Positions 18,927 through 27,735 of a DNA stretch of 64,000 nt are shown here, in pieces. Numbering within the stretch: the first letter of the stretch is position 1; each line of letters starts with the position of its first letter. The notes under the pieces were generated by a model. That model did no database searches and had not been told where the DNA came from. It was given only the letters and a program-made list of their open reading frames with translations. The translations under genes were made by a program, and so were the position numbers. This DNA is from Candidatus Hydrogenedentota bacterium (GTDB lineage Bacteria; Hydrogenedentota; Hydrogenedentia; Hydrogenedentales; SLHB01). The DNA lies in contig JABWCD010000005.1 in NCBI GenBank assembly GCA_013359265.1, positions 1 to 64,000 on the forward strand, written 5' to 3'.

Positions 18927-21173
18927 GTGTCTGTACTAACGGCCCTAGAACCTGGCGCAGCACTTGGCAAATATGTAATCCTCCGCGAGCTTGGGCGCGG
19001 CGGTATGGGTGTGGTGTATCTATCGGAGGACACTACACTTTCGCGTGATGTTGCGCTGAAGGTCCTCTATCCGTCGCTGAGCACCGATACCGTGTTCATT
19101 GACCGCTTCAAGTCAGAGGCCCGTATTGTGGCCACCATCCTCCATCCCAACATTGTTCGCATCAACAGCCTTGAGACCATTGACCATAATCTCGCCATCG
19201 ATATGGAGTTCGTCGCGGGGCCATCCCTCGGCCACACAATGGCTCACGAGGTATTTAGTCCGCTGCTCGCCGTACAGATAGCGCGCGATGTACTTGACGG
19301 ACTTGCCGTTTGCCACGACCTTGGTGTGGTGCATCGGGATATCAAGCCAAACAACATCCTGCTGAGTCCGCAAGGCCGGGCCAAACTGGCGGACTTCGGG
19401 CTGGCGACGGCGTATGCCACCCATCTGGAAACCTCGATTTACCGTCTTACGTCCTCAGAGTTCTTCATGGGGACACCACGATTTGCGCCTCCGGAAGCGT
19501 GGGAAGGGGGCCATCCCCAACCGGATTGGGACCTGTATTCACTCGGGCTGGTGCTCTACGAAGGGCTCAGCGGGAAACCGGTGTATGACGGGACAACTCC
19601 GCTGGCCATCGTCAAACAGCTAATGTCGACTTCGGTCGCGCCGTTGCGAGACGTTGTGCCAAGCGTTTCCAAAGAACTTGGACAGTTCATCGATCGGCTC
19701 ATTTCTCGCGATCAGTCGAAGCGATATAAAGACGCAGCCGCGGCGCTCGCGGACCTGCGCGCCGTGCCCGAGTTTTCCCAGACTGCGGGGGACGATGCGC
19801 CCACGATTCGTACGGCAGTTCGCAGTGTCCAGCGGAAGACCTCCTTTAAGCGTAGGGTGCGGGTAACGAAGAGGGCGATTGCCTGGACGGCTGGCGCCGT
19901 GGCGCTTGCGCTGGTATCGAGCATCGCAACGTGGACATTGCTGGAGCCGCCTGCCTCCCAGGACTCCATGACGGCGACGCCCGGGACTGTTGGGCCGGTC
20001 ATCACGCAACAGGAAATCTGCCAGACCAGGTTGCCGACCGTCGAGGACATACTGTCGCATCCGAAATCGGCCGCGGGATCGGAATCCCGCGTTTTCAATG
20101 CGCGCTACTTTCAGGTTGCCGGCGAAGAGGTTGACGCTGTAGATCGAACGGAGCGTTGGCTCATCGGCGCTGCCGGCGAATCGGGATCGCGGCGAGTCAT
20201 TGCCTTCTCCGATAAACTCGTGTTGTCGGGGGAACTCAGGGAGTCGGCGCCAGGCAACGTGGCATTTACGGGCAACTGGGCGTCATACCAGTATGATTCA
20301 GGAGCAGGGTTCCAAGAGGGGACCGCGGAAGGCCGAGGCGCGTGGATGGCCGCGGGCAATGCGCTGAATATGTCGTTGCGGCTGGATAACCGGCGCCGCC
20401 ACATCGTCGAAGACTACACGGTTTCCGTAGCGCTTGCGGACGACTGGCGGACGGAATCCGAGTTTACGTACGGCATTGAGAATGCCTCGCTGCTCCAGCC
20501 GCTTCTGTTCACCGAACTTGCCCCCAGGCCGGAGTCGTGGGCGGAGACTGTCATCGATCTGCTGCCGAGCGTGTGGAACGCCCGCTGCATGGTGCCCATG
20601 CTGGGTAAGAACATGCCCGTCAATGTCGACGGAAAGCTCGACGAGGAAGTTTGGACGCGCTCGTATTTCGACGCCAAGGGCCGCATTGGATCGATACGCG
20701 GATTCCCGCTGTCCCTCCCTGCCGAATTTAGCGCGCGCGTCACGGCGGACCACGTGCTCATTGGGATGTCAATCGACCGCCCGGTTTCCCAGCGTTGGGG
20801 CGTCCACATCGCGGTGATGCCGGTCCTCCCCAGTCCGCTCGGCAAACAGGAATTTATGAAAGTATTTGCCGCATCGGACGGGAGCCGAAGCGCGAGTTTT
20901 TACAGGGAAGGCGTTGAGCGCCCCTGGGAGGGCGAGCCGTGGCAGGTGGAACTGTACTCCGGCGATCGCGGTGTATCGTGTGAGGTGGCGATCAACCTTG
21001 GTGGTCTGGCGCCGGGCGTCATACCGGACAAGAATGTCGTGTGGCGAATCAACGCGTGCATCACCGAGGGGGCCGATGACACGCAAGAAAACGTGGTCGC
21101 GGCATGGGGCTTTCCGGATATGGAGGCGGTCGAACATGGAGCGCTTCTGCGATTTGAGGAAAATGTCTTATAG
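18927..21173 (+). CDS. Transmembrane Ser/Thr protein kinase with CBM9/DOMON-like external domain
   Basis: 748 residues, GTG start. The cytoplasmic kinase domain (about 16-285) has all Hanks motifs: GRGGMGVV glycine loop, Lys45 in VALK, HRDIKPNN with catalytic Asp138, metal-binding Asp156 in DFG, and APPE. A juxtamembrane basic stretch leads to one transmembrane helix (about 316-338). The outside part has a beta-rich region (about 360-540) and a C-terminal domain (about 560-748) opening with NVDGKLDEEVW, the signature start of carbohydrate-binding CBM9-like modules. It is therefore a plausible receptor kinase. The next gene starts inside its 3' end (38-base overlap), and the third gene encodes an FHA phosphothreonine reader, a natural kinase target. 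Confidence 0.88.
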   Translation: MSVLTALEPGAALGKYVILRELGRGGMGVVYLSEDTTLSRDVALKVLYPSLSTDTVFIDRFKSEARIVATILHPNIVRINSLETIDHNLAIDMEFVAGPSLGHTMAHEVFSPLLAVQIARDVLDGLAVCHDLGVVHRDIKPNNILLSPQGRAKLADFGLATAYATHLETSIYRLTSSEFFMGTPRFAPPEAWEGGHPQPDWDLYSLGLVLYEGLSGKPVYDGTTPLAIVKQLMSTSVAPLRDVVPSVSKELGQFIDRLISRDQSKRYKDAAAALADLRAVPEFSQTAGDDAPTIRTAVRSVQRKTSFKRRVRVTKRAIAWTAGAVALALVSSIATWTLLEPPASQDSMTATPGTVGPVITQQEICQTRLPTVEDILSHPKSAAGSESRVFNARYFQVAGEEVDAVDRTERWLIGAAGESGSRRVIAFSDKLVLSGELRESAPGNVAFTGNWASYQYDSGAGFQEGTAEGRGAWMAAGNALNMSLRLDNRRRHIVEDYTVSVALADDWRTESEFTYGIENASLLQPLLFTELAPRPESWAETVIDLLPSVWNARCMVPMLGKNMPVNVDGKLDEEVWTRSYFDAKGRIGSIRGFPLSLPAEFSARVTADHVLIGMSIDRPVSQRWGVHIAVMPVLPSPLGKQEFMKVFAASDGSRSASFYREGVERPWEGEPWQVELYSGDRGVSCEVAINLGGLAPGVIPDKNVVWRINACITEGADDTQENVVAAWGFPDMEAVEHGALLRFEENVL

Positions 21174-23391
21174 CGGTCCACGTAGACGGCTGTTTCGGCC
21201 CAATCACCGGCGCGTCATTGGAGGCTGCGTTGCGGTTTCCGCGTTGCTCGCCTGTGCCGCGGCGGCGCAGGAGAACGCGACAATAGCCCCCTCGTCGATG
21301 CCCTCGTCGATGACCGTACTTGGCGATAAGATATTCTCTGCGGCCGATGACGGAATCCACGGCGCGGAACTCTGGATTACCGACGGTGAACCTGGAGGCG
21401 CGCGCCTGCTAAAGGACATCTGGCCGGGCGTGCGCGGAAGCGAGCCGTCGCAGTTCCATGTGTTTGGGAATCGCCTGCTGTTTGCCGCCAACTCCCCGGA
21501 AAACGAAGCGGCGATCAGTGAGAGCGGGTCCGAACTCTGGATTACGGATGGCACGTTGGAAGGAACGCGGCTCGTCAAGGACATCAATTCGGGGGGAGGC
21601 GCAAGCGATATCAAGTGGATGGTCAATGCCGGGGGCGTAGCGTACTTTCAAGCGGACGGTGGAGGGAGTGGGGCCGAGTTGTGGCGCACCGACGGGACCA
21701 GGGCCGGTACGGTTATGGTAAAGGATATCAACCCGGGGACCATTGGCTCGGATTGTGCAAAAGGGTCCGCAGAGACTCTGCCGAATGGTCAGATCATATT
21801 TGTCGCGTATTACGAAGGGATGATCGGACTGTTCGTTTCTGACGGCACCGGCGCCGGCACGCAATTGCTTATGACGGTCAATGACGGTACTCATATCGAG
21901 ACGGCGCTGGGGGGTCGTGTCTTATTCGTCACTGCTCCGGAGGAATTCGGTTCCGAGTTATGGGAAACGGACGGTACACTCCCAGGGACACGCCTGGTGA
22001 AGGATATCTATCCCGGTCCCATCGGCTCCAACCCGGGTAGATTGACGCTGGTTGATGGGGTCTGCTGGTTTGCGGCGCGCGATCCGGATCACGGCGAGGA
22101 ACTCTGGCGCACGGATGGAACATCCGAAGGAACTCAACTGGTCAATGACCTGGTCCCGGATCTCAGCGATTCGAAACCGTACTCGCTTACACCCGCCGAC
22201 GGCTACGTGTTCTTCGTTGCGGTCGCGCCGCAATTGGGCAGAGAACTCTGGCGAACCGACGGGACCCCGGAGGGAACTATTCTGCTGAAGGACATCTATC
22301 CCGGTCCCGCCGAATCCGAACCATACGCGCTGTGCGCGGCGGGGGACCGTCTGTTTTTCACTGCGAAAGATCCCGAAAATGGCGAAGAACTTTGGCTCTC
22401 GGACGGTACGCCGGAGGGCACGCGCCTCGTCAAGGACATCAATCCGGAGTCGCATCAGGGGACCCCGCTCAGCAGTTTTCCCGATAAGACGGTTGCGATC
22501 GGCGACAAAGTCTTCTTCCGCGCGACGACGGAACGTGAAGGCTGCGAATTGTGGCGCAGCGACGGCACAGAGGCGGGAACAATCCTCCTCGATGACATCT
22601 GGTACAGTTTCGTTGCAAACCCGTCGTCGTCGCCCCATGAGCTCACCGCGATGAACAACGAGCTCTACTTTGTGGCGTCGGATATCGAGCACGGGAACGA
22701 ACTGTTTCGCACGAAAGGCGCCGGCTCGAGCGCGGAACTGGTCCTGGATATTTTCCCGGGCATAGCCAGTTCGGACCCTCACGATCTTACGCCCGTCGGC
22801 AATGTCTTGTACTTTGGCGCGGACGATGGGACCAATGGAGACGAATTGTGGCGCAGCGACGGCACCCCGGGCGGCACTGCCCTTGTGCAGGACTTTGCGC
22901 TCGGACGGGCGCACGCACATCCACATGAGATCGTCGCGTTCGGCCGGGGCATTTGCTTCGTTGCCTGGTCGGAGCAGACAGGGTCGGAGTTGTGTTTCAG
23001 CGATGGCAAGGGAATTTCGGTGGTCCACGATATTGCCGCGGGCCCTGCCTCTTCGAATCCCAGGGAACTGGTTGTGATTGGATCGCACCTCTACTTTGCC
23101 GCAAACGACGGTGTTCACGGAGATGAACTCTGGGTGACCGACGGGACCTTCCCGAACACGCGTATGGTGTATGACCTGTTGCCCAAGGCAAGTTTCGGTT
23201 CGATACCATCGAACCTCGCGCCGGTCGAACAAGTACTGTTCTTTTCCGCAAATAACGGGGCAACCGGTACGGAGTTGTGGAGTGTGCAGCCGATCGGAGA
23301 AATTCCGCGCCTCGTTGCGGATGTCGCCCGGCCCAGGGCCCTGATACGATCAGTTGCGGGCGGCAAGTCGAAGGAGTATGACCGCAAGTGA
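21136..23391 (+). CDS. Secreted ELWxxDGT-repeat protein
   Basis: 751 residues. A signal peptide with a basic n-region (RRRLFRPNHRR) is followed by about 14 repeats of about 48 residues on the pattern GxELWxTDGTxxGTxLVKDIxPG, which fill the whole mature protein (about 60-735). The repeats likely build a beta-propeller or solenoid in the periplasm or outside. Known ELWxxDGT proteins have no proven enzymatic role. ATG 21136 is preferred because of a GGAGG site 9 bases upstream; ATG 21163 is an alternative. It overlaps the kinase gene at its 5' end and the FHA gene at its 3' end (GTGA), so all three are one operon. It may be a surface partner or ligand of the kinase ectodomain. Confidence 0.88.
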   Translation: MERFCDLRKMSYSGPRRRLFRPNHRRVIGGCVAVSALLACAAAAQENATIAPSSMPSSMTVLGDKIFSAADDGIHGAELWITDGEPGGARLLKDIWPGVRGSEPSQFHVFGNRLLFAANSPENEAAISESGSELWITDGTLEGTRLVKDINSGGGASDIKWMVNAGGVAYFQADGGGSGAELWRTDGTRAGTVMVKDINPGTIGSDCAKGSAETLPNGQIIFVAYYEGMIGLFVSDGTGAGTQLLMTVNDGTHIETALGGRVLFVTAPEEFGSELWETDGTLPGTRLVKDIYPGPIGSNPGRLTLVDGVCWFAARDPDHGEELWRTDGTSEGTQLVNDLVPDLSDSKPYSLTPADGYVFFVAVAPQLGRELWRTDGTPEGTILLKDIYPGPAESEPYALCAAGDRLFFTAKDPENGEELWLSDGTPEGTRLVKDINPESHQGTPLSSFPDKTVAIGDKVFFRATTEREGCELWRSDGTEAGTILLDDIWYSFVANPSSSPHELTAMNNELYFVASDIEHGNELFRTKGAGSSAELVLDIFPGIASSDPHDLTPVGNVLYFGADDGTNGDELWRSDGTPGGTALVQDFALGRAHAHPHEIVAFGRGICFVAWSEQTGSELCFSDGKGISVVHDIAAGPASSNPRELVVIGSHLYFAANDGVHGDELWVTDGTFPNTRMVYDLLPKASFGSIPSNLAPVEQVLFFSANNGATGTELWSVQPIGEIPRLVADVARPRALIRSVAGGKSKEYDRK

Positions 23392-25232
23392 GCGTGGACT
23401 ACGTGCTGCAAATCGCCTCCGGAACAAACGTCGGCAAGACGTGGCGGCTCGACCGTGAGCCCGCGGTCATCGGCCGGAGTGCCGAGTGCACGATCCGAAT
23501 CGTCGATTCGACCATTTCCCGGCGGCACTGCGAGGTTTGGGTAGACGACGACGGTCCGCACATAAAAGACCTTGGCAGCAGCAATGACACATTGGTGAAC
23601 GGGGCGCCGGTGTCCGAAACCCTGTTGAGGGATGGCGATGAAATCCAGTTGGGCGCGTATTCCCTTAGGATGGTCGAAGTCAATCAAACGACACCGATGC
23701 CGGAAGGAAACGCGTCGGACGTTTCGACGCCCGCTACAGTCGCGCTTTCCGAGGGGTTCTTCATTCAGGACGCGCCGGAAAAGAACCACACGCAATCGGC
23801 CACCCCGCAACTTTCCCAGTTCCGGGGTTTGCTCCACAGCCATCGCGAATTCGCGCGGTGCACGAATGTCGCGGACCTGATTGCGTCACTCTCGCGAATT
23901 CTCGATCAGCGGTTTCAGCCGGAAGCATGGTGGCTCGTGCGCGTTCTGGGTCCGGATCGAAAACCCGTGCCCCATCCACTCTCGACCGCCACGTCGGCTG
24001 ACACCTTGCCCGCCGGCGACATCCAGAAAGCCCTGGCCAGTAAGTGCGGCTTCCTCATGCCCCGGCGGCGCATGCTCGGCGGCAAACCGAGTATCGAAAC
24101 CACGATCATCGCCCCCCTCATAGTGGCCGACGATCAAATCGGCGCGCTCGCGCTTCGCGCGGGCACGCCGCACCGCGTGTACGACGAATCCGACCTCGAG
24201 TACTTCCTCGGCCTCGCACACTCGTTTGCCCCGTACCTGTGCGCCGCGGAACAAATGGAACAGCTTCGCCGCGACATGGAGCGGCTGCGTCGTCAGGGAG
24301 CGGCGGACACGTCACTCATCGGCGACAGCGCGGCGATGAAGAAGGTGAGGGAACTCGTAGGCCGCGCAGGCAAAATGGACCTCCCCGTCCTTCTCCTGGG
24401 CGAGACCGGCACCGGTAAAGAGGCTGCCGCCCGTATGGTCCACGACCTGAGCGGCCGCGCCAATCGCCCGTACGTAATCGTGAACGCCGCCGCCATTCCG
24501 CGCGAGTTGTTCGAGAGCGAAATGTTCGGATACGAAAAGGGGGCGTTCACCGGCGCGACCCGCCAAAAGGTGGGCTATTTTGAAGAGGCGCACACCGGCA
24601 CGCTCTTTCTCGACGAGATTGGCGATCTTGCCGTCGAGCACCAGGCGCGAATACTGCGCGTGATCGAATCCGGAAAGTTCAACCGCGTCGGTGGAACGCG
24701 GGAAATTGGCGTTGACGTTCGAATCGTGAGCGCGACCAACCGTGAACTGGCGGGCAAGGAGCACGCTCAAGAATTCCGGCAGGACTTGTACCACCGCTTG
24801 AGCGGATTCGTAATATCCATGCCACCGCTTCGCGATAGGAAATCGGACATTCCGGCACTCGTCGAGCACTTCCTGAGGCGTGCCCAACCGGCAGGGCCGG
24901 GCGGCAAACTGACCGTCGCACCAAGCGTTCTCGAAAAGCTCGCAACCTACAGTTGGCCGGGTAACGTCCGCGAACTCCGGTCCTGCGTCGAACGTGCAGT
25001 CGCCTTGGCGCAAACCGACGTCATCGAACCCGAGGACGTCATGTTGCCAACCGAGGGTAAACGCGACCCCGACTCGTCGTCCCACCTCCTCACGCTAGCC
25101 GATGCGGAAAAACACCATATCCAGCGCATTCTGAAGCGTCACAAAGGCAATATACGAAGCGCGGCCCAGGCGCTTAAGATATCGCGGGTGACACTGTATA
25201 AGAAGATCAACGACTACGGCATCGACGTCTGA
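23388..25232 (+). CDS. FHA-GAF sigma-54-dependent transcriptional activator
   Basis: 614 residues, GTG start in a GTGA overlap with the previous stop. Domain order: FHA (about 5-95, with GRS and SRRH phosphothreonine-binding motifs and GSSNDT), GAF-like (about 140-290), AAA+ (about 300-540) and Fis-type HTH (about 565-612). The AAA+ domain shows Walker A GETGTGKE, the sigma-54 contact loop GAFTGA at 385-390 and Walker B LFLDEIGD. It should open promoters for RNA polymerase with sigma-54. The FHA module implies control by a Ser/Thr kinase, and a kinase is encoded in the same operon. A consensus-spaced sigma-54 promoter lies 200 bases downstream. Confidence 0.93.
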   Translation: MSVDYVLQIASGTNVGKTWRLDREPAVIGRSAECTIRIVDSTISRRHCEVWVDDDGPHIKDLGSSNDTLVNGAPVSETLLRDGDEIQLGAYSLRMVEVNQTTPMPEGNASDVSTPATVALSEGFFIQDAPEKNHTQSATPQLSQFRGLLHSHREFARCTNVADLIASLSRILDQRFQPEAWWLVRVLGPDRKPVPHPLSTATSADTLPAGDIQKALASKCGFLMPRRRMLGGKPSIETTIIAPLIVADDQIGALALRAGTPHRVYDESDLEYFLGLAHSFAPYLCAAEQMEQLRRDMERLRRQGAADTSLIGDSAAMKKVRELVGRAGKMDLPVLLLGETGTGKEAAARMVHDLSGRANRPYVIVNAAAIPRELFESEMFGYEKGAFTGATRQKVGYFEEAHTGTLFLDEIGDLAVEHQARILRVIESGKFNRVGGTREIGVDVRIVSATNRELAGKEHAQEFRQDLYHRLSGFVISMPPLRDRKSDIPALVEHFLRRAQPAGPGGKLTVAPSVLEKLATYSWPGNVRELRSCVERAVALAQTDVIEPEDVMLPTEGKRDPDSSSHLLTLADAEKHHIQRILKRHKGNIRSAAQALKISRVTLYKKINDYGIDV

Positions 25233-25284
25233 CGTCCGGCAGCCGTTCCCGCGAAGCGAGATGAACCCTCTCGCGATCATCGTG

Positions 25285-25320
25285 TTCAGGAACTTTACAT
25301 AGACGTGTAAAGTTTCTGAA
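25285..25320. terminator. Strong hairpin after the kinase/FHA operon
   Basis: TTCAGGAACTTTACA (25285-25299) pairs with TGTAAAGTTTCTGAA (25306-25320) across a 6-base loop, a 15-bp stem with one G-U pair. It lies 53 bases after the activator stop. There is no immediate T-run, so it may act as an intrinsic terminator, a 3' stabilising hairpin or an operator for the downstream promoter. Confidence 0.6.
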
Positions 25321-25429
25321 CTTGGCTCTCCGAATTGCCCTGCTCCCGAATTGTTTTGGCGACTTCTATACATTCATAAGTCATTATATGAAAATGAATT
25401 ACGCGCTGAACACCCATCTCCGCGCAGCT

Positions 25430-25445
25430 TGGCATATGAAATGCT
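25430..25445 (+). promoter_or_regulatory. Sigma-54 (-24/-12) promoter candidate
   Basis: TGGCATATGAAATGCT matches TGGCACGNNNNTTGCW with GG at 25431-25432 and GC at 25443-25444, exactly 10 bases apart. Transcription should start near 25456, leaving about 28 bases before the next ATG. It lies directly after the gene of a sigma-54 activator, which is its likely regulator. Confidence 0.65.
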
Positions 25446-25483
25446 TATTCTGCGAGTGAAGAGGGGAAGGGGGATGGGTCGAT

Positions 25484-25675
25484 ATGTTGAATAGCTTTTC
25501 TGAACAAGTGGTCAACTCTGGAGATCGTTTGTCGATGGGTTTGGACAGTTTCCGGCTCGAGTATGCCAGGCGCGTTCTCGCTCTGATGGAGCGGGACTAC
25601 GAGCGCGCCGCGGTGGCATTGGATATGCCGGACGACGAACTCAAGGCGTTGGTCGGCAGCGGGAGTGCGGAATAG
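25484..25675 (+). CDS. Small Fis-type helix-turn-helix protein
   Basis: 63 residues with an AAGGGGG ribosome site. The C-terminal 35 residues (YARRVLALMERDYERAAVAL and on) align by eye with the Fis HTH of the upstream activator (HIQRILKRHKGNIRSAAQAL): same spacing and the same A-A-x-x-L core. The second helix, normally TLYKKI-like for base contact, is DDELKAL instead, so DNA binding may be altered or lost. It is the first gene after the sigma-54 promoter. It could act as a competitor, corepressor or dimer partner of the activator; this is inference. Confidence 0.65.
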   Translation: MLNSFSEQVVNSGDRLSMGLDSFRLEYARRVLALMERDYERAAVALDMPDDELKALVGSGSAE

Positions 25676-25896
25676 TGCTGTTGCACAGGCGGTCATTCTT
25701 TGAGAAGAAGCTGGGGTCGCCGGAGGCTGCAACAGGCCCGGAGGGGCCGGAGTTCGAAGAGACTTTGTTGATGCCTGCTATCGGACGTGCATTTGAGATT
25801 GGGACGGACGTTAGCGTTGTGCGAGTCCACGTGAGTGCGGGTGCAACCCCGGGAGGACGGTCATCGACCTCTGCCTTCCTGCGGTCCCGAAACTGA
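25675..25896 (+). CDS. Small hypothetical protein
   Basis: 73 residues, GTG start sharing one base with the previous stop (TAGTG) and preceded by GGGAG at 9 bases. The N-terminus is basic (HRRSFFEKK), the middle acidic, the C-terminus Ser/Arg-rich. No family is recognised. The coupled position after the HTH gene argues that it is translated, but composition alone would not prove it. Confidence 0.45.
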   Translation: MLLHRRSFFEKKLGSPEAATGPEGPEFEETLLMPAIGRAFEIGTDVSVVRVHVSAGATPGGRSSTSAFLRSRN

Positions 25897-25934
25897 ACTT
25901 GGGTGGCGTGAGCGGTGAAATGAGGTAAAGGGCC

Positions 25935-26108
25935 ATGACGACTGTAGACAGGCCGTTTCTCGAGCCCGACACGGCGGGACGCTATGCAGGATTCAAGACG
26001 AAACCGATCAAGAAGTACCGTTACGTACCGTGGGGAACGATCGCGGTCTGGTGCGGCGCAATCGCCGCCGCCGCAGTGCTCGTTGCATGGATTCTGGTTC
26101 GATATTAG
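25935..26108 (+). CDS. 57-residue single-pass membrane protein
   Basis: ATG preceded by a GAGGTAAAGG ribosome site. The first 32 residues are soluble and mixed charge (PFLEPDTAGRY, then TKPIKKYRY). Residues about 33-56 form one hydrophobic helix (TIAVWCGAIAAAAVLVAWIL). It is the third small gene downstream of the sigma-54 promoter. A short membrane regulator or subunit fits, but no homolog is recognised. Confidence 0.6.
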   Translation: MTTVDRPFLEPDTAGRYAGFKTKPIKKYRYVPWGTIAVWCGAIAAAAVLVAWILVRY

Positions 26109-26630
26109 CGGTGTCTGCCCGGTCATCTGTCAATCGGCTCCTCAAGCCTGACAGTTACGGCGGCTCGTCAAGGGCTCGGCTTCGGGGAGTTGTCGGGTCC
26201 TTGGCGGAGCCGGATTCGGGGTACGCAACGAATTCGAGTTGAATGCAGCATCGCCGGTGAATGGGAACCTGGCCCAAGTGGATGCCGCAGCCGCGGCGCT
26301 GAGAGTTGCCAAGCCCGCTCCCCGGGGGGGAGGCCCATTTTGTGGGGTCTCCTCCCTGGGAGCTGACCTTAACGAGCCAAGCAATGGAATGTTTGCTGGA
26401 ACCGCACGCCACACAGGAATCGTCGCCCACCTGTCGAATGATTCGATGGTTCCGGGCGCAGCATGACGCCGAACGCGAATTGGAGCGCCTGTTGGGCAAT
26501 GGCTGGATGGGTTCGCTTCACGACTGCATTGGGATTTGGCAGGTCGACGTCGTACGTCCGCTCCGCGTGACCGGCTAACGGTATACCTCACGTAACAAAA
26601 GCAGGGGAAGGCAAGGGGCCTGTTACCGCT

Positions 26631-26661
26631 GGGGACGGTCACCGCTTCGGTGGCTGTCCCC
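26631..26661. terminator. GC-rich hairpin
   Basis: GGGGACGGTCACC pairs with GGTGGCTGTCCCC across GCTTC; eleven of thirteen positions are Watson-Crick and the other two are wobble or mismatch. No T-run follows. Either a weak terminator for the small-gene operon or an intergenic repeat. Confidence 0.4.
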
Positions 26662-26716
26662 GCCTCGGAAGCTGCCCCATAACGCCCGTCGCTTCTACTT
26701 CCCATTCCGCGTGCCT

Positions 26717-26746
26717 TTGTCGCATTGCCCCGCGTGACGGTATACT
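26717..26746 (+). promoter_or_regulatory. Sigma-70-type promoter for the esterase gene
   Basis: TTGTCG (26717-26722), 18-base spacer, TATACT (26741-26746). The -10 matches five of six consensus bases. Predicted start near 26753, about 40 bases before the ATG. Confidence 0.45.
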
Positions 26747-26794
26747 GCGTTCCAAGTCACACATTGTTGTTACTCACCTCGGCTGCAAATCCAC

Positions 26795-27721
26795 ATGAAT
26801 AAAGTTTGGGCTCCGGCGTTTGTCCTGGTATTGGAGATTCTTGGTGTGAACGCGTTTGCGACGGAAGGCTATAAGACCGAGCGGGGAATTGTGTTTGCGG
26901 ACTTGGGTAGCAAGAAACTGCGGATGACGATGTACTTGCCCGAGACGGAGAGCGCGACGCCGCGTCCCGGCATGGTCCTGATTCACGGCGGCGCGTGGAT
27001 TCTCGGTACCCGGTACCAGCAATCGTGGTACTGCCGGGAGTTCGCGCGCAATGGTTACGTCGTCATGACGATCGACTACCGGCTCATGCCGACATACGCG
27101 TTTCCCGACTGTCTGCACGACTGCAAGGCGGCCGTGCGATGGTTGCGGCTCAACGCGAACACGTACAACGTCGACCCTGACCGCATCGTCACCTTCGGCG
27201 CGTCCGCAGGCGGGCATCTGGCGGCCCTACTGGCAGCGACGTCGCCGAAAGATCGCTTGGAAGGGGAGATAAACCCCGGCGCTTCGTCCGAAGTACGCGC
27301 GGCCATCAGCCTGTACGGGGCGGTCGATTTGACGCGCTACCGCGACCGCCCGCTGAAAGGGTTCCTGCACGGCCGCACGGAACATTTTTTCAAAGACTTC
27401 ACATCGCGCAACATGTCGGACAAGACCGCTTCCACGTTGGAGGCTGCGTCGCCGCTGACGTACGCCGGCCCGGACACAAAACCAATCATCTTCGTCCACG
27501 GCACGTCAGACAAGTTGGTCCACTACGATCAGTCCGTCCGCTTCTTCAATCGGCTTAAGGAATGCGGTGTGCCCACCGAACTGGTGACCCTGAAAAATCG
27601 TGGGCACGGTTTCGACTACATCTTTTGGAAGCAGCGGCGCGAGGTTTTTCGCAAGATGCTGGCGTTTCTCAATCAACAAGGATGTGCGCCGGCACAAGTC
27701 GCGGAGAGGAATTCCCCGTAG
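26795..27721 (+). CDS. Secreted alpha/beta-hydrolase (esterase/lipase-like)
   Basis: 308 residues with an N-terminal signal peptide (about 1-22). The oxyanion motif HGGAW lies near residue 65. The nucleophile elbow is GASAGG with Ser137. An Asp in HGTSDKLV and a His in NRGHGFDY complete the expected triad near the C-terminus. This is the BD-FAE/HSL-like esterase layout, often acting on acetyl or feruloyl esters of plant polysaccharides. It probably works in the periplasm. It is transcribed alone and converges with the acylphosphatase gene. Confidence 0.88.
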   Translation: MNKVWAPAFVLVLEILGVNAFATEGYKTERGIVFADLGSKKLRMTMYLPETESATPRPGMVLIHGGAWILGTRYQQSWYCREFARNGYVVMTIDYRLMPTYAFPDCLHDCKAAVRWLRLNANTYNVDPDRIVTFGASAGGHLAALLAATSPKDRLEGEINPGASSEVRAAISLYGAVDLTRYRDRPLKGFLHGRTEHFFKDFTSRNMSDKTASTLEAASPLTYAGPDTKPIIFVHGTSDKLVHYDQSVRFFNRLKECGVPTELVTLKNRGHGFDYIFWKQRREVFRKMLAFLNQQGCAPAQVAERNSP

Positions 27722-27735
27722 CGGGTTCCTGCGGG

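Larger units (their letters stand above)
26109..26794. other. Long intergenic region with one doubtful ORF
   Basis: Nearly 690 bases without a firm gene. A plus-strand frame from ATG 26384 to 26578 (64 residues, containing FRAQHDAERELERLL) has a mildly protein-like helix but no family and only a weak ribosome site; I leave it as doubtful. The end of the region holds a hairpin (26631-26661) and a promoter for the esterase gene. Confidence 0.4.

Noticed and set aside
26384-26578. Small plus-strand ORF
   Set aside because: Slightly protein-like, but no family and weak start; left as doubtful in the spacer entry.
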